Shown: positions 1-8,472 of the stretch, one piece after another
Numbering within the stretch: the stretch's first letter is position 1
How the letters are laid out: the number at the start of each line of letters is the position of its first letter
NCBI RefSeq assembly: GCF_003387475.1
Contig: NZ_QUNO01000006.1
Location: forward strand, 62,001 to 126,000
Length of the DNA: 64,000 nt
Direction of reading: 5' to 3'
DNA from: Kutzneria buriramensis
GTDB lineage: Bacteria > Actinomycetota > Actinomycetes > Mycobacteriales > Pseudonocardiaceae
Made by a program: the position numbers and the translations under genes
The notes under the pieces: model-generated
What the model was told of the DNA's origin: nothing
Database searches by the model: none
The model's input: the letters and a program-made list of their open reading frames with translations, nothing else

Positions 1-3000
1 TCGCCCAGCCGCGCGGTGCGGGCGTTCACCGACTCCTGCACTTCCGGCCCCTGGTCGCGCAGGTGGGTCAGCACGGCGCGAGCCGCGGCCATCGACACCG
101 GGTGCTGGATGTAGGTGCCGCCGTAGAACACGGTGTCCCGGGTGGGACGGGAATCGTCGCCGTAACGCCAGAATCCGCCGTCCACACCGTCCAGGATGTC
201 GGCCCGGCCGGCAATCGCGCCGATCGGGAAGCCGCTGCCCAGCGCCTTGCCGTAGGTGGCGAGGTCGGCGGTCACGCCGTAGTGGTGCTGGGCGCCGCGC
301 TGGTGCGGGCGCAGGCCGGTCAGCATCTCGTCGAAGATCAACACGATGCCGTGGCGCCGGGTCAGCTCACGCAGCGCGCGGACGAACTCGACCGGACGCA
401 GCGCGGGATTGCGGCACTGCACGGGTTCCACCAGCACGGCGGCGATCTGCCCGGCCTGGGCCGCGATGACGTCGAGGCTTTCCGCGCTGCCGTACTCCAG
501 CACGATCACCTCGGCGACCGCGCTGTCCGGGATGCCGGCCGAGGCCGGCACGGTGCGCAGCTGGCCGCCGGGGCGGCCGAGCAGCGAGTCGATGTGGCCG
601 TGGTAGGCGCCGCGGAAGGTGACGATCCTGGTGCGGCCGGTCGCGGCTCGGGCCAGCCGGATCGCGGCCGAGTTGGCCTCGGTGCCGGAGTTGGCGAAGG
701 CGACCCGCTCGGCGCCGGTCAGTTCGGCCAGCAGCTGCGCGGCCTCGCCGGTGTCGGCACTGCGCGGCCCGAGGCGCAGCCCGTGCGCCAGGTGCTCGCG
801 CACCGCCTCGGTGACGAACTCGGGCTCGTGGCCGAACAGCAGCGCGCCGAACCCCATCGTGATGTCGACATAGCTGTTGCCGTCGACGTCCTCCAGCCGG
901 GAGCCCCGCGCCGCGCGGCTGACGATCGGGTAGAGCATTTCCTTGGTGGCGCTGCGGAATCCGACCACGGCGCGACTGTCTGCGAGCACGCCGCGATACC
1001 GCGCTGCCTGCTCCTTGGAGCCCTTCGTGCGTTCGGTCAGCCGCCGGACCAGTTCGTCGGCATGCGCCCGCTGCCGGTCGCCGGCCGCCGCGACCATTCC
1101 CGAGTCGACGGGGACGCTGACCCTCGGGCCGTCCACCAGCGGCGCGGGCGGTTCCACCGGTTCCATCGGCTCGACCGGCACCGGCTCATCGTGCCGGGCC
1201 TGGATCGGCTCGGGTTCGACCGGTTCGGGTCGGGGTGGTTCGGTTGCGGTGCGGCGGGTGCCGATGAGCTCGGCGACCATGTTCGGGTTGGGGGCGGCAT
1301 CGAGCAGCTCCGCCATGTCGATCTCGACGCCGTACTCGCCCTCCAGCGCGACCATGATGCCGACCAGCTGCAGCGAGTCGGCGCCGAGGTCCACAAAGGA
1401 TCGATCCGGGTCGATCTCGCCGGGCTCGTAGCCGAGATGACGCGCCGTCAGCTCGATCACCCGGGTCACCGTTTCCGCCGCCACGCTTCCTCCCTTGTGC
1501 TGCTGATCGGGCCGCTCGCCGCCCAGCGGCGGTCCCACCCAGTGCCTGGTGGGCCGGAACGGGTAGTGCGGCAACGAGATCCGGCCGCCGCCGCTACCGG
1601 CCAGCTCGGCCGCCCAGTCGATGTCCGCGCCCAGGCAGTAGGACCGGGCCAGTTCGCCGTCCGGCCCCGAACCGATGCCCCGGTCGGGCGAGGCCGAGTC
1701 CGGGCCGGCGTTCGGGCGGTCCAGGGCGTCGGCGAGTTCGGCCGGTGTGCGGCCCAGCGCGACCAGGCGGTGGGTGAAGTGCCGTCGGCCCAGCGCCGCG
1801 GTGGTGAGCAGGTCCGTCGGGCTGGTGTCGGGATGGCGGCGCAGGTGATCGCGGTAGGCGGCGGCCAGGTCGGCCAGGGCCTGCGGATCGCGTGCCGACA
1901 AAGGCAACACGCCCGGCACCGGCCGGCGATGCCGGGCCGGGGCGGCCGGTGGCGCCTCCAGGATCACGTGTGCGTTGGTGCCGCCCATGCCGACCGAGTG
2001 CACGCCGGCCCGGCGCGGATGGTCGCCGTCGGGCCAGGCGCGGGCGTCGGTGTCGATGGTGAACGGGCTGGCGGCCAGGTCTATCGCCGGATTCGGCTCG
2101 CGGAAGTTCACCAGCGGCGGCAGCACGCCATGACGCAGCACCAGCACGGCCTTGATCAGTCCGGCCAGCCCGGCGCAGCTGTCCAGGTGGCCGATCGCGG
2201 GCTTGACGGTGCCCAGCGAGCAGAAGCCGGTCCGGTCGGTGTGCCGCGCGAACGCCGAACGCAGCGCCTCGAACTCGATCGGGTCGCCCTTGCGGGTGCC
2301 CGTGCCGTGCGCCTCCAGGTAGCCGATGGAGGTGGCCGGCACGGCGGCGGTCTCCAGCGCACGCAGCACGGCGTCGCGTTGGCCGGAGACGCTGGGCGCG
2401 GGGAACCCGGCCTTGTCGGCGCCGTCGTTGGTGACCCCCGAGCCGAGGATGACCGCGTGCACGGTGTCGCCGTCGGCCAGCGCTCGGTCGAGCCGTTTGA
2501 GCAGCACCGCTGCCACCCCGTTGCCGCCGACGGTGCCGTCGGCGGCCGCGTCGAACGGGCGGATGACACCGGTGCGGGAGATGGTGGAGCCCTTGACGTG
2601 CCGGTGGCCGGTGACCTGCGGCAGGTGCAGCGCGGAACCGCCGGCGATGGCCAGGTCGGCGTCGCCGAGGCGGACCGCCTGCGCGGCCAGGTGCACGGCC
2701 ACCAGCGCGCCGGAGCAGGCCGTCGCCACGTTGATCGCGGGCCCGGTGAGGCCGAGCCGGAACGCGGCACGGGTCGCGGTGAAGTCCGCGTAGTTGCCCA
2801 CCTGCACCTGCTTGACCGACATCCAGTCCGGTTCCCAGCCGGCCGCGGCCAGGTTGTGGTCGAGGTAGCTGTGCAGCGAGTAGAGCCGGTAGCCGGTGCT
2901 CGCGTAGACGCCGACCCGGGCGTCGGCGCCCGCGTAGCCGCCGTCCTCGAGCGCGTGGTGGCAGCACTCCAGGAACAGTCGCTGCTGCGGGTCGGTGATC

Positions 3001-3260
3001 GCGGCCTCGCGCGCCGTCATGCCGAAGAACTCGGCGTCGAACCGGTCGATCCCGGTGATCAGGCCGCTCGCGCCGGTGAAGTCCGGCGACCGGTAGTCGC
3101 GTTCCGGGACTCCGGCGGCGGCCAGTTCGGCCCGGGTGAAGCGATGGACGCGGCTGACGCCCGCGCTGATGTCGCGCCAGAACGCCGCCGGTGAATCAGC
3201 CCCGGGGAACCGGAACGCCATCCCGATGATCGCGACCCGTTCCGACGGTGGTGCTGGCAT
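1..3260 (-). CDS. Truncated KS-ACP-aminotransferase polyketide synthase
   Basis: Minus-strand reading frame open from an ATG at 3260 (preceded by an AGGGGACGAG ribosome site) to the window edge, so the C-terminus is missing. About 1086 residues are visible. A ketosynthase comes first: active-site Cys182 in VATACSGALVAVHL, then EAHGTGTRKGDP and the KPAIGHLDSCAG histidine motif, so it looks catalytically intact. No acyltransferase follows. After a linker there is a carrier protein (GADSLQL, the Ser carries phosphopantetheine) and then a class III PLP aminotransferase of the glutamate-1-semialdehyde aminomutase type, with the PLP lysine in YGKALGSGF near residue 1005. KS-ACP-AMT is the arrangement known from mycosubtilin/iturin-type synthases, where a beta-keto acyl-ACP is transaminated to a beta-amino acyl unit. 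The missing AT implies a trans-acting AT or use of a preloaded ACP. What the unit is built into cannot be seen here. Confidence 0.9.
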   Translation of the reverse strand, partial: MPAPPSERVAIIGMAFRFPGADSPAAFWRDISAGVSRVHRFTRAELAAAGVPERDYRSPDFTGASGLITGIDRFDAEFFGMTAREAAITDPQQRLFLECCHHALEDGGYAGADARVGVYASTGYRLYSLHSYLDHNLAAAGWEPDWMSVKQVQVGNYADFTATRAAFRLGLTGPAINVATACSGALVAVHLAAQAVRLGDADLAIAGGSALHLPQVTGHRHVKGSTISRTGVIRPFDAAADGTVGGNGVAAVLLKRLDRALADGDTVHAVILGSGVTNDGADKAGFPAPSVSGQRDAVLRALETAAVPATSIGYLEAHGTGTRKGDPIEFEALRSAFARHTDRTGFCSLGTVKPAIGHLDSCAGLAGLIKAVLVLRHGVLPPLVNFREPNPAIDLAASPFTIDTDARAWPDGDHPRRAGVHSVGMGGTNAHVILEAPPAAPARHRRPVPGVLPLSARDPQALADLAAAYRDHLRRHPDTSPTDLLTTAALGRRHFTHRLVALGRTPAELADALDRPNAGPDSASPDRGIGSGPDGELARSYCLGADIDWAAELAGSGGGRISLPHYPFRPTRHWVGPPLGGERPDQQHKGGSVAAETVTRVIELTARHLGYEPGEIDPDRSFVDLGADSLQLVGIMVALEGEYGVEIDMAELLDAAPNPNMVAELIGTRRTATEPPRPEPVEPEPIQARHDEPVPVEPMEPVEPPAPLVDGPRVSVPVDSGMVAAAGDRQRAHADELVRRLTERTKGSKEQAARYRGVLADSRAVVGFRSATKEMLYPIVSRAARGSRLEDVDGNSYVDITMGFGALLFGHEPEFVTEAVREHLAHGLRLGPRSADTGEAAQLLAELTGAERVAFANSGTEANSAAIRLARAATGRTRIVTFRGAYHGHIDSLLGRPGGQLRTVPASAGIPDSAVAEVIVLEYGSAESLDVIAAQAGQIAAVLVEPVQCRNPALRPVEFVRALRELTRRHGIVLIFDEMLTGLRPHQRGAQHHYGVTADLATYGKALGSGFPIGAIAGRADILDGVDGGFWRYGDDSRPTRDTVFYGGTYIQHPVSMAAARAVLTHLRDQGPEVQESVNARTARLG

Positions 3261-4446
3261 CTCGTCCCCTGTGCCATCCGAGGTAGGTGAGCAAGGACAG
3301 TCCGACGGCGATCGCGATCCCGTGCGACCCGGCCACCACGGACAGCGGCGAGAGCCGGTCCAGCAGGCCCGCGTTGACGATCATGCCGACGCCGAAACCG
3401 GTGTTCTCCACCGTCGCGGACAACGCGAAGGCGTGATCGCGCCGCGCGCTCGGCAGCCGCTGCAGAAAGGTGGTGTAGGAGACCTCGGTGAACCCGTCGG
3501 CCTGTCCCGCCAGGAACGCGAACACGAGCGTCGGCGCCAGCGGCAGGCCGGCGAAGCCGAGCACGAACGCGGCCGACATCAGCACGGTGCCGATCGCGAA
3601 GCCGCGCATTCCCGCGCTGCGACCGTAGCGCCGTACGACCTGTTGCACCACGACGTTGCCGATCGCCCAGCAGCACCAGAATTCGCTGACGAAGGTCGCC
3701 GGCTCGTGCGGGTCGAGCAGTGTGGAGTACACCGGCAGGGCCACGTTGTGCGAGGAGGAGCCGAACGCGTCCACCGCGCGCAACGCGATCATGGCCAGCA
3801 CGGCGCCACCCAGCGCGGCCCACGCCCGGCGCGCCGGCGCCGCGGTCGGTTCCGGTGCCGGCTCGGTGTGGGTGTCGACGCCCGCGATCCGCACGCAGGC
3901 GACGATGACGCCGCAGCTGACGAAGGTCGCGGCATCGACCAGCATCGCGGCCGAATACCCCCACCAGGAGACGACCAGCCCCGCCGACGCGAAGCCGGCG
4001 ACCATGGCCAGCGAGCGGCCGGTGATGACCAGCGAGTTCGCCCAGGTCAACCGGTCCGCGGGGACCATCTCCGGCACCGAGCTGCGTTGCGCCACCAGGA
4101 ACAGCGTCGCCCCCACGCCGCTGATCAGCGCGGTCGTGAACAACATGGCCAGCCGCAGCGCGACCGGGCAGCCCACCAACGCCACCAGCGCGGCGGCCGG
4201 GGCCGCGTTGGCCCAGACCATGATCCGCCGGCGGCCGAGCCGCGCGATCAGCCGGCGCGCGACGGCGCCGGCCACCACGCCGGAGGTCAGTCGGACCGCC
4301 ATGAACGCGCCCATACCGAGGACGCTTCCGGTGACCTGGTAGACGAACAGATTGAGCGCGACCATGTTGAGGTAGCTGCCGTACGCGCTGAACGAGTACG
4401 CACCCGCCAGCACCCGGAATCTCGCGCGCCAGGACACGGTGGTCAC
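3196..4446 (-). CDS. MFS exporter
   Basis: Major facilitator superfamily protein of about 416 residues with the usual run of hydrophobic helices and short basic loops (for example RRLIARLGRRRIMVW). I chose the GTG at 4446 (VTTVSWRARF...), which has GACGAGG just upstream; the frame is open further upstream to 4584, but those residues do not look like a membrane protein N-terminus. The 3' end overlaps the first 65 bp of the downstream polyketide synthase, so the two are translationally coupled. It resembles drug or siderophore efflux MFS proteins of the EntS/MFS_3 type, and the position points to export of the polyketide-derived product or self-resistance. Substrate unknown. Confidence 0.85.
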   Translation of the reverse strand: MTTVSWRARFRVLAGAYSFSAYGSYLNMVALNLFVYQVTGSVLGMGAFMAVRLTSGVVAGAVARRLIARLGRRRIMVWANAAPAAALVALVGCPVALRLAMLFTTALISGVGATLFLVAQRSSVPEMVPADRLTWANSLVITGRSLAMVAGFASAGLVVSWWGYSAAMLVDAATFVSCGVIVACVRIAGVDTHTEPAPEPTAAPARRAWAALGGAVLAMIALRAVDAFGSSSHNVALPVYSTLLDPHEPATFVSEFWCCWAIGNVVVQQVVRRYGRSAGMRGFAIGTVLMSAAFVLGFAGLPLAPTLVFAFLAGQADGFTEVSYTTFLQRLPSARRDHAFALSATVENTGFGVGMIVNAGLLDRLSPLSVVAGSHGIAIAVGLSLLTYLGWHRGRDASTTVGTGRDHRDGVPVPRG

Positions 4447-4537
4447 CCTCGTCCGGGCTTTTGCCGCATTGTCGCCACGAGCCCCGGGCAACAACCGCCC
4501 AAACGGCGGAGGATGCCGATCGACGAATCGGGGAGTG

Positions 4538-4756
4538 TCACTGCTCGACCAGCCTGAAAAGGCACACCGTCGCGACGACGTCATCCTTCTCGTCGGCCGG
4601 GGGCATCAACGGGGTCCTCGTGAGGTTCCCGCGGATTTGCCTCGTCCATTCGATCAGCAACCGATCGCCAGGCCTGCGGAGCATGGGCCCGAGTGTGGCA
4701 CGAAGCCCGTCGAAGCGGCTCAACCGCGACTCAAGCGCGTCGTCTGTCGTGGACAC
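4538..4756 (-). CDS. Small hypothetical protein
   Basis: A GTG-initiated 72-residue frame upstream of the MFS gene on the same strand, 91 bp from its start. The protein (VSTTDDALESRLSRFDG..., ending DDVVATVCLFRLVEQ) has normal soluble composition and GC-rich third positions, so it may be real and the first gene of the operon. I recognise no family. It could equally be the tail of a decayed gene, since a broken transposase lies immediately upstream. Confidence 0.4.
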   Translation of the reverse strand: MSTTDDALESRLSRFDGLRATLGPMLRRPGDRLLIEWTRQIRGNLTRTPLMPPADEKDDVVATVCLFRLVEQ

Positions 4757-4789
4757 AGCTTGTTGCTGACCAATATGTCAAGGGTATCC

Positions 4790-5080
4790 CGCCCGTCCTC
4801 GGAAGCGCAGATCGTCCGCCAGCAGATTCGCAACCTCGTGATGGGCCTCGGTGGCCGAGTCGACGAGTTCAGGTTTCTCATCCGCGAACGGGCCGGCCCG
4901 TTCGCGGCCTCCTTCGATGCCGTTCTGGCTGACGGGCATCACGACGGTCAAGATCCCGCCACGCTGCCCACGGGCGAACTGCTACGCCGAACGGTTCGTG
5001 CTCACAGCCAGAACCGAGCTCACCGACCGCATGCTGGCCCGGGGCCAGCGGCATCTCAACGCCGTGCTGTTGGTGAGATG
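4790..5080 (+). pseudogene. Frameshifted integrase-core transposase fragment
   Basis: One frame reads RQQIRNLVMGLGGRVDEF and continues FRFLIRERAGPFAASFDAV to about 4937. The adjacent frame then continues TTVKIPPRCPRANCYAERF and VLTARTELTDRML to about 5075. Together these match the DDE integrase core of a common actinobacterial transposase (usual text FRFLIRDRAG...VKIPPRSPRANC.AERFV.T.RTELTDRML). The junction is a frameshift, and neither the N-terminal HTH nor the C-terminal end is present, so this is a dead remnant with no terminal repeats that I can see. Confidence 0.75.
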
Positions 5081-5383
5081 GGGAGCAGCCGCCTATGCGG
5101 ACAAGTCGAGAAGCAGCTGCTGCTGTACGCCGCCGGGGGCGCGGTGGCGGCGTGCTGGTCTGGTGGATGGTGAGGCACGGTGCCCGGTGGTCGCCGCTGA
5201 CTGGCATGCGGCGCGCCGGCACGATGCCGGCTCGCTGCTCGGATGCATGCGGTCGAGGTTCCACCCGCTGATGCTGATACGGCACGCGGGCACAAGAATC
5301 GGGACGCCGCCAATCCCACTCCGCGTCGACGACCGCATGCACGGTGTGGCTGTCCGATGGTGCAGCGTAGGCGCGACCAGGTG
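5081..5383. other. Gene-free stretch
   Basis: Between the transposase remnant and the end of the GH29 gene I find no frame with a recognisable protein and no clear hairpin followed by T residues. It probably is decayed insertion-element DNA. Confidence 0.4.
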
Positions 5384-6679
5384 TCAGCCGAGGACGTCGA
5401 AGCGGACGACGACCGGCAGCTCGCCGACCTCGCCGATGTGCAGGAGCGTCCCGTCGGGAACGGTGTGGGCGGCAACGGGACCGCCGTAGAGCCGGACGGC
5501 GGTGGTGGGGTCGAGCAGGCCGGAGCGGTGAGCGAGGGTGACGTCGCCGGCCGCGTCGGCGATGAGCGCATACGCGTGATCGCCGTGTCGGGTCCAGCGG
5601 AGCCACGGGGCGTCGCCGGGTGATACGCCGCCGAGGGGCTGGCTGCCGTGGATGGCCGAGGAGTTGACGGCCATCCAGTCCGCCATGCCTTCCAGCACTT
5701 CGCGCTGCGTCCGGGGAAGGGTGCCGTCGGCGCGTGGACCTACGTTCAGCAGCAGATTGCCGCCGCGGGAGACGACGTCCGCCAGCAGCCGGACGGCTCC
5801 GGCGACCGAGAGGGAGTGCTGCGGACCCTCGGCCTGGTTGTAGCCGAAGGAGAACCCGATGCCGCGGCAGTTCTCCCAGGCGCCGTCGCCCTCGTTCTGG
5901 CGGTTGGCCTGGTACTCGCTGGTCCGGAAGTCGGGCCGGACCGACGGTCGGCGCGAATGCGTGCCGTCCCAACGGTCGTTGACCACTCCCTCCGGCACCA
6001 CCTCGCGGTACTCGGCGAACAGCGCCGGCAGGTCGTCCAGCCCGAGGTCCGGCCAGCCGATGTCGTTCCACAGCACGTCGGGTCGGTAGCGCTGGATCAG
6101 GTCGCGGACCTGCCGCAGCGCATACGCGGCGTAGGCGGACTCGTTGGCCCGGCCGTGGTCGTCGATCTCGTCCTCGTGCCGGATGACGGCACGGCGACCG
6201 GCATGCCAGTCGATGCCGCCGGAGTAGTAGACACCGAAGCGCAGGCCGTGGGCGCGGGCGGCGCGGGCCAGGTCGGCGACGAGGTCCCGCTGCGGCCCGC
6301 GGTGCACGGTGTTGCGGGAACCGGTGCCGGGCGCGTCCCAGAGCGTGATGCCGTCATGGTGCTTGGTGGTCGGCACGACGTAGCGGGCGCCGGCCCGAGC
6401 GAACAACTGGGCCAGGTCATCGGGGTCGAAGCGCTCGGCCCACCACTCGTCGAGGAAGTCGTCGTACGGCCGTCCACCATGGACGGCGCGGTGGTGCTCG
6501 AACGCCGGGCTGCCGGGGATCTGGCTGGAGTTCCAGTACCACTCGGCGTACGGGCAGTGGGCGAACCAGAACTCCGAGTCGAACGTGCCCAGCTCGCCGA
6601 TCGGCTCCGCCCACGCCGGCACGGAGAAGGCGCCCCAGTGCATGAAGATGCCGAGCTTGGCCTCCTGGAACCAGGTCAT
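5384..6679 (-). CDS. GH29-family alpha-L-fucosidase
   Basis: A 431-residue glycoside hydrolase of family 29. The family signatures are clear: the N-terminal GIFMHWGAFSVPAWAE, YVVPTTKHHDGITLWDA (conserved HHDG), FGVYYSGGIDWH, and VLWNDIGWP, where the Asp is the expected nucleophile; later comes GGNLLLNVGPRADG. No signal peptide is visible, so it should act in the cytoplasm on imported oligosaccharides, releasing fucose or a related sugar. The ATG at 6679 overlaps the upstream permease stop by 4 bp (ATGA), making it the last gene of the kinase-transporter operon. The exact sugar and linkage are inferred from family membership. Confidence 0.9.
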   Translation of the reverse strand: MTWFQEAKLGIFMHWGAFSVPAWAEPIGELGTFDSEFWFAHCPYAEWYWNSSQIPGSPAFEHHRAVHGGRPYDDFLDEWWAERFDPDDLAQLFARAGARYVVPTTKHHDGITLWDAPGTGSRNTVHRGPQRDLVADLARAARAHGLRFGVYYSGGIDWHAGRRAVIRHEDEIDDHGRANESAYAAYALRQVRDLIQRYRPDVLWNDIGWPDLGLDDLPALFAEYREVVPEGVVNDRWDGTHSRRPSVRPDFRTSEYQANRQNEGDGAWENCRGIGFSFGYNQAEGPQHSLSVAGAVRLLADVVSRGGNLLLNVGPRADGTLPRTQREVLEGMADWMAVNSSAIHGSQPLGGVSPGDAPWLRWTRHGDHAYALIADAAGDVTLAHRSGLLDPTTAVRLYGGPVAAHTVPDGTLLHIGEVGELPVVVRFDVLG

Positions 6680-7500
6680 CCGCGCAACGCCCCCTCGGCC
6701 GCGCCGGCGATGAAGCCTCGGGCGAACAGCGCGAACACCGCCACCATCGGCACCGACGCCATCAGCACGCCGGCCATCACCATGCTGTAGTCGGTGTTGT
6801 GGCCGACGTTGAGCTGGGCCAGGGCCACCTGCAGGGTCAGGCGGCTCGGGTCGGTCAGCACGATCAGTGGCCAGATGTAGTCGTTCCACGCGTTGACGAA
6901 GGCGTAGATGGACAGGAACGACAGGGCCGGCCGCATCAGCGGGACGGCGACGTTCCAGTACTGGCGGAAGAAGCCGCAGCCGTCGATGCGAGCGGCGTCG
7001 AGCAACTCGTCGGGCACGCCGCCGCTGATGTACTGCCGCATCCAGAAGATGCCGAACGCGTTGGCCAGCGCCGGCGGGATCAGCGCCTGCAGCGTGCCGA
7101 CCCAGCCGATCTGGGACATGATGACGAACTGCGGCAGCGTGCCCAGCTGCAGCGGCAGCATCATGAACACCAGCAGCAGTCCGAACAGGACCCGGCGGCC
7201 GGGGAAGTCGAACTTGGCGAAGGCGAAGGCCGCCAGCGAGTCGATGAACACCACCAGCGCGGTGGTGACGGTCGCGACGATCAGGGTGTTGAGCATCGAG
7301 CCGAAGAAGTCGATGTTCGCCAGCACGTTGCCGATGTTCTCGAACAGGTGCGAGCCCGGGGTGAGCTTGGGCGGGCTGTGGTAGATGTCGGTGGTGGTGT
7401 TGGTCGCCATCACGATCGTCCACGCGAACGGGAACACCGAGATCGCCACGGCGGCCACCAGGACGACGTGCGGGCCGAGGCCGCGCCAGCGGCGGGTCAT
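6676..7500 (-). CDS. ABC sugar permease, MalG-type
   Basis: A 274-residue inner-membrane permease of the CUT1 (oligosaccharide) ABC importer class. It has about six hydrophobic segments and the cytoplasmic EAA loop ELLDAARIDGCGFFRQYW, which docks the ATPase. Start ATG 7500 overlaps the preceding permease stop (ATGA), and its own stop overlaps the GH29 start. It pairs with the MalF-type permease and the lipoprotein upstream. No ATP-binding subunit is encoded nearby; actinomycete CUT1 importers commonly share the multiplexed ATPase MsiK from elsewhere in the genome. Confidence 0.95.
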   Translation of the reverse strand: MTRRWRGLGPHVVLVAAVAISVFPFAWTIVMATNTTTDIYHSPPKLTPGSHLFENIGNVLANIDFFGSMLNTLIVATVTTALVVFIDSLAAFAFAKFDFPGRRVLFGLLLVFMMLPLQLGTLPQFVIMSQIGWVGTLQALIPPALANAFGIFWMRQYISGGVPDELLDAARIDGCGFFRQYWNVAVPLMRPALSFLSIYAFVNAWNDYIWPLIVLTDPSRLTLQVALAQLNVGHNTDYSMVMAGVLMASVPMVAVFALFARGFIAGAAEGALRG

Positions 7501-8471
7501 GGCTTCCTCCCGCGTTGCACCAGCCGCCAGTTGACCAGCACCAGCACGATGATCAGCACCAGGAACGCCCACACGATCGCCGCGCCGTAGCCGTAGTCGT
7601 TGTTCATGAAGGCTTCCTGATAGAAGTACAGCAGCGTGGTCAGGCCGGCCTGGCCGGGGCCGCCGAGGCTGGCGTTGGCCGCGTTGGTGCCGAACAGGAC
7701 CTGCGGCTCGCTGAAGCTCTGCAGCCCGTTGATCGTGGAGATCACCACGGTGAACAGGATGATCGGCCGCAGCATCGGCAGCGTGATCCCGAAGAAGGCG
7801 CGCACCGGCCCGGCGCCGTCGATCCGGGCCGCCTCGTGCACCTCGGGCGGGATGGCCTGCATGCCGGCCAGGTAGATGATCATGTTGTAGCCGGTCCACA
7901 TCCACGTCATCAGCGCGGCGATGACCACCTTGATCAGCCACGGGTTGCTCAGCCACGGCAGCGGCGCGATGCCCACCGCGCCCAGGATCGCGTTGACCAG
8001 GCCGAAGTTGTTGCTGAACACCGCCCCGAAGAAGAGGGTGACGGCCACGATGGAGGTGACGTTGGGCAGGAACAGCGCGATCCGGTAGAAGCCCTTGAAC
8101 CGCCGCACCGAGTGCACCAGCGCGGCGAGCACCAGCGCGCCGAACAGCGTCGGCACGGTGGACAGCACCCAGATCACCAGCGTGTTGCGCACGGACAGCC
8201 AGAACACCGGGTCCCGCAGCAGGAACTGGAACTGTTGCAGGCCGACGTACTTCATCTCGCTCAGGCCGTCCCAGTGCTGGAAGGCCAGGAACAGCGAGAA
8301 GAACACCGGGAACAGCGAGAAGACGGCGAACACCAGGTAGAACGGGGAGATCGCGAGGTACTGCCGCCAGTAGGAGAGCACGCCGCGCCGTGGCGGCCGG
8401 GCCGACGCCGGCGGGGTCCGGCGCGGCCGGAACCGGGCCGGCGCCGGCCGGGTGGCGGGCGGTGACGCCAA
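7497..8471 (-). CDS. ABC sugar permease, MalF-type
   Basis: A 324-residue permease with a Pro/Arg-rich cytoplasmic N-terminus, then hydrophobic helices and the EAA motif EVHEAARIDGAGPVRAFFG. It is the larger of the two CUT1 permeases. The TTG at 8471 lies just after the stop of the binding-protein gene; a start at a later GTG (around VLSYWRQYLAISPF) is possible, because the first 30 residues are low-complexity. It works with the MalG-type partner to carry an oligosaccharide across the membrane. Confidence 0.93.
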   Translation of the reverse strand: MASPPATRPAPARFRPRRTPPASARPPRRGVLSYWRQYLAISPFYLVFAVFSLFPVFFSLFLAFQHWDGLSEMKYVGLQQFQFLLRDPVFWLSVRNTLVIWVLSTVPTLFGALVLAALVHSVRRFKGFYRIALFLPNVTSIVAVTLFFGAVFSNNFGLVNAILGAVGIAPLPWLSNPWLIKVVIAALMTWMWTGYNMIIYLAGMQAIPPEVHEAARIDGAGPVRAFFGITLPMLRPIILFTVVISTINGLQSFSEPQVLFGTNAANASLGGPGQAGLTTLLYFYQEAFMNNDYGYGAAIVWAFLVLIIVLVLVNWRLVQRGRKP

Positions 8472-8472
8472 G

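Noticed and set aside
63-3194. Plus-strand 1043-residue open frame
   Set aside because: Arg/Gly/Val-rich, no domain; it is the complement of the KS-ACP-AMT gene, which has intact catalytic motifs on the minus strand.
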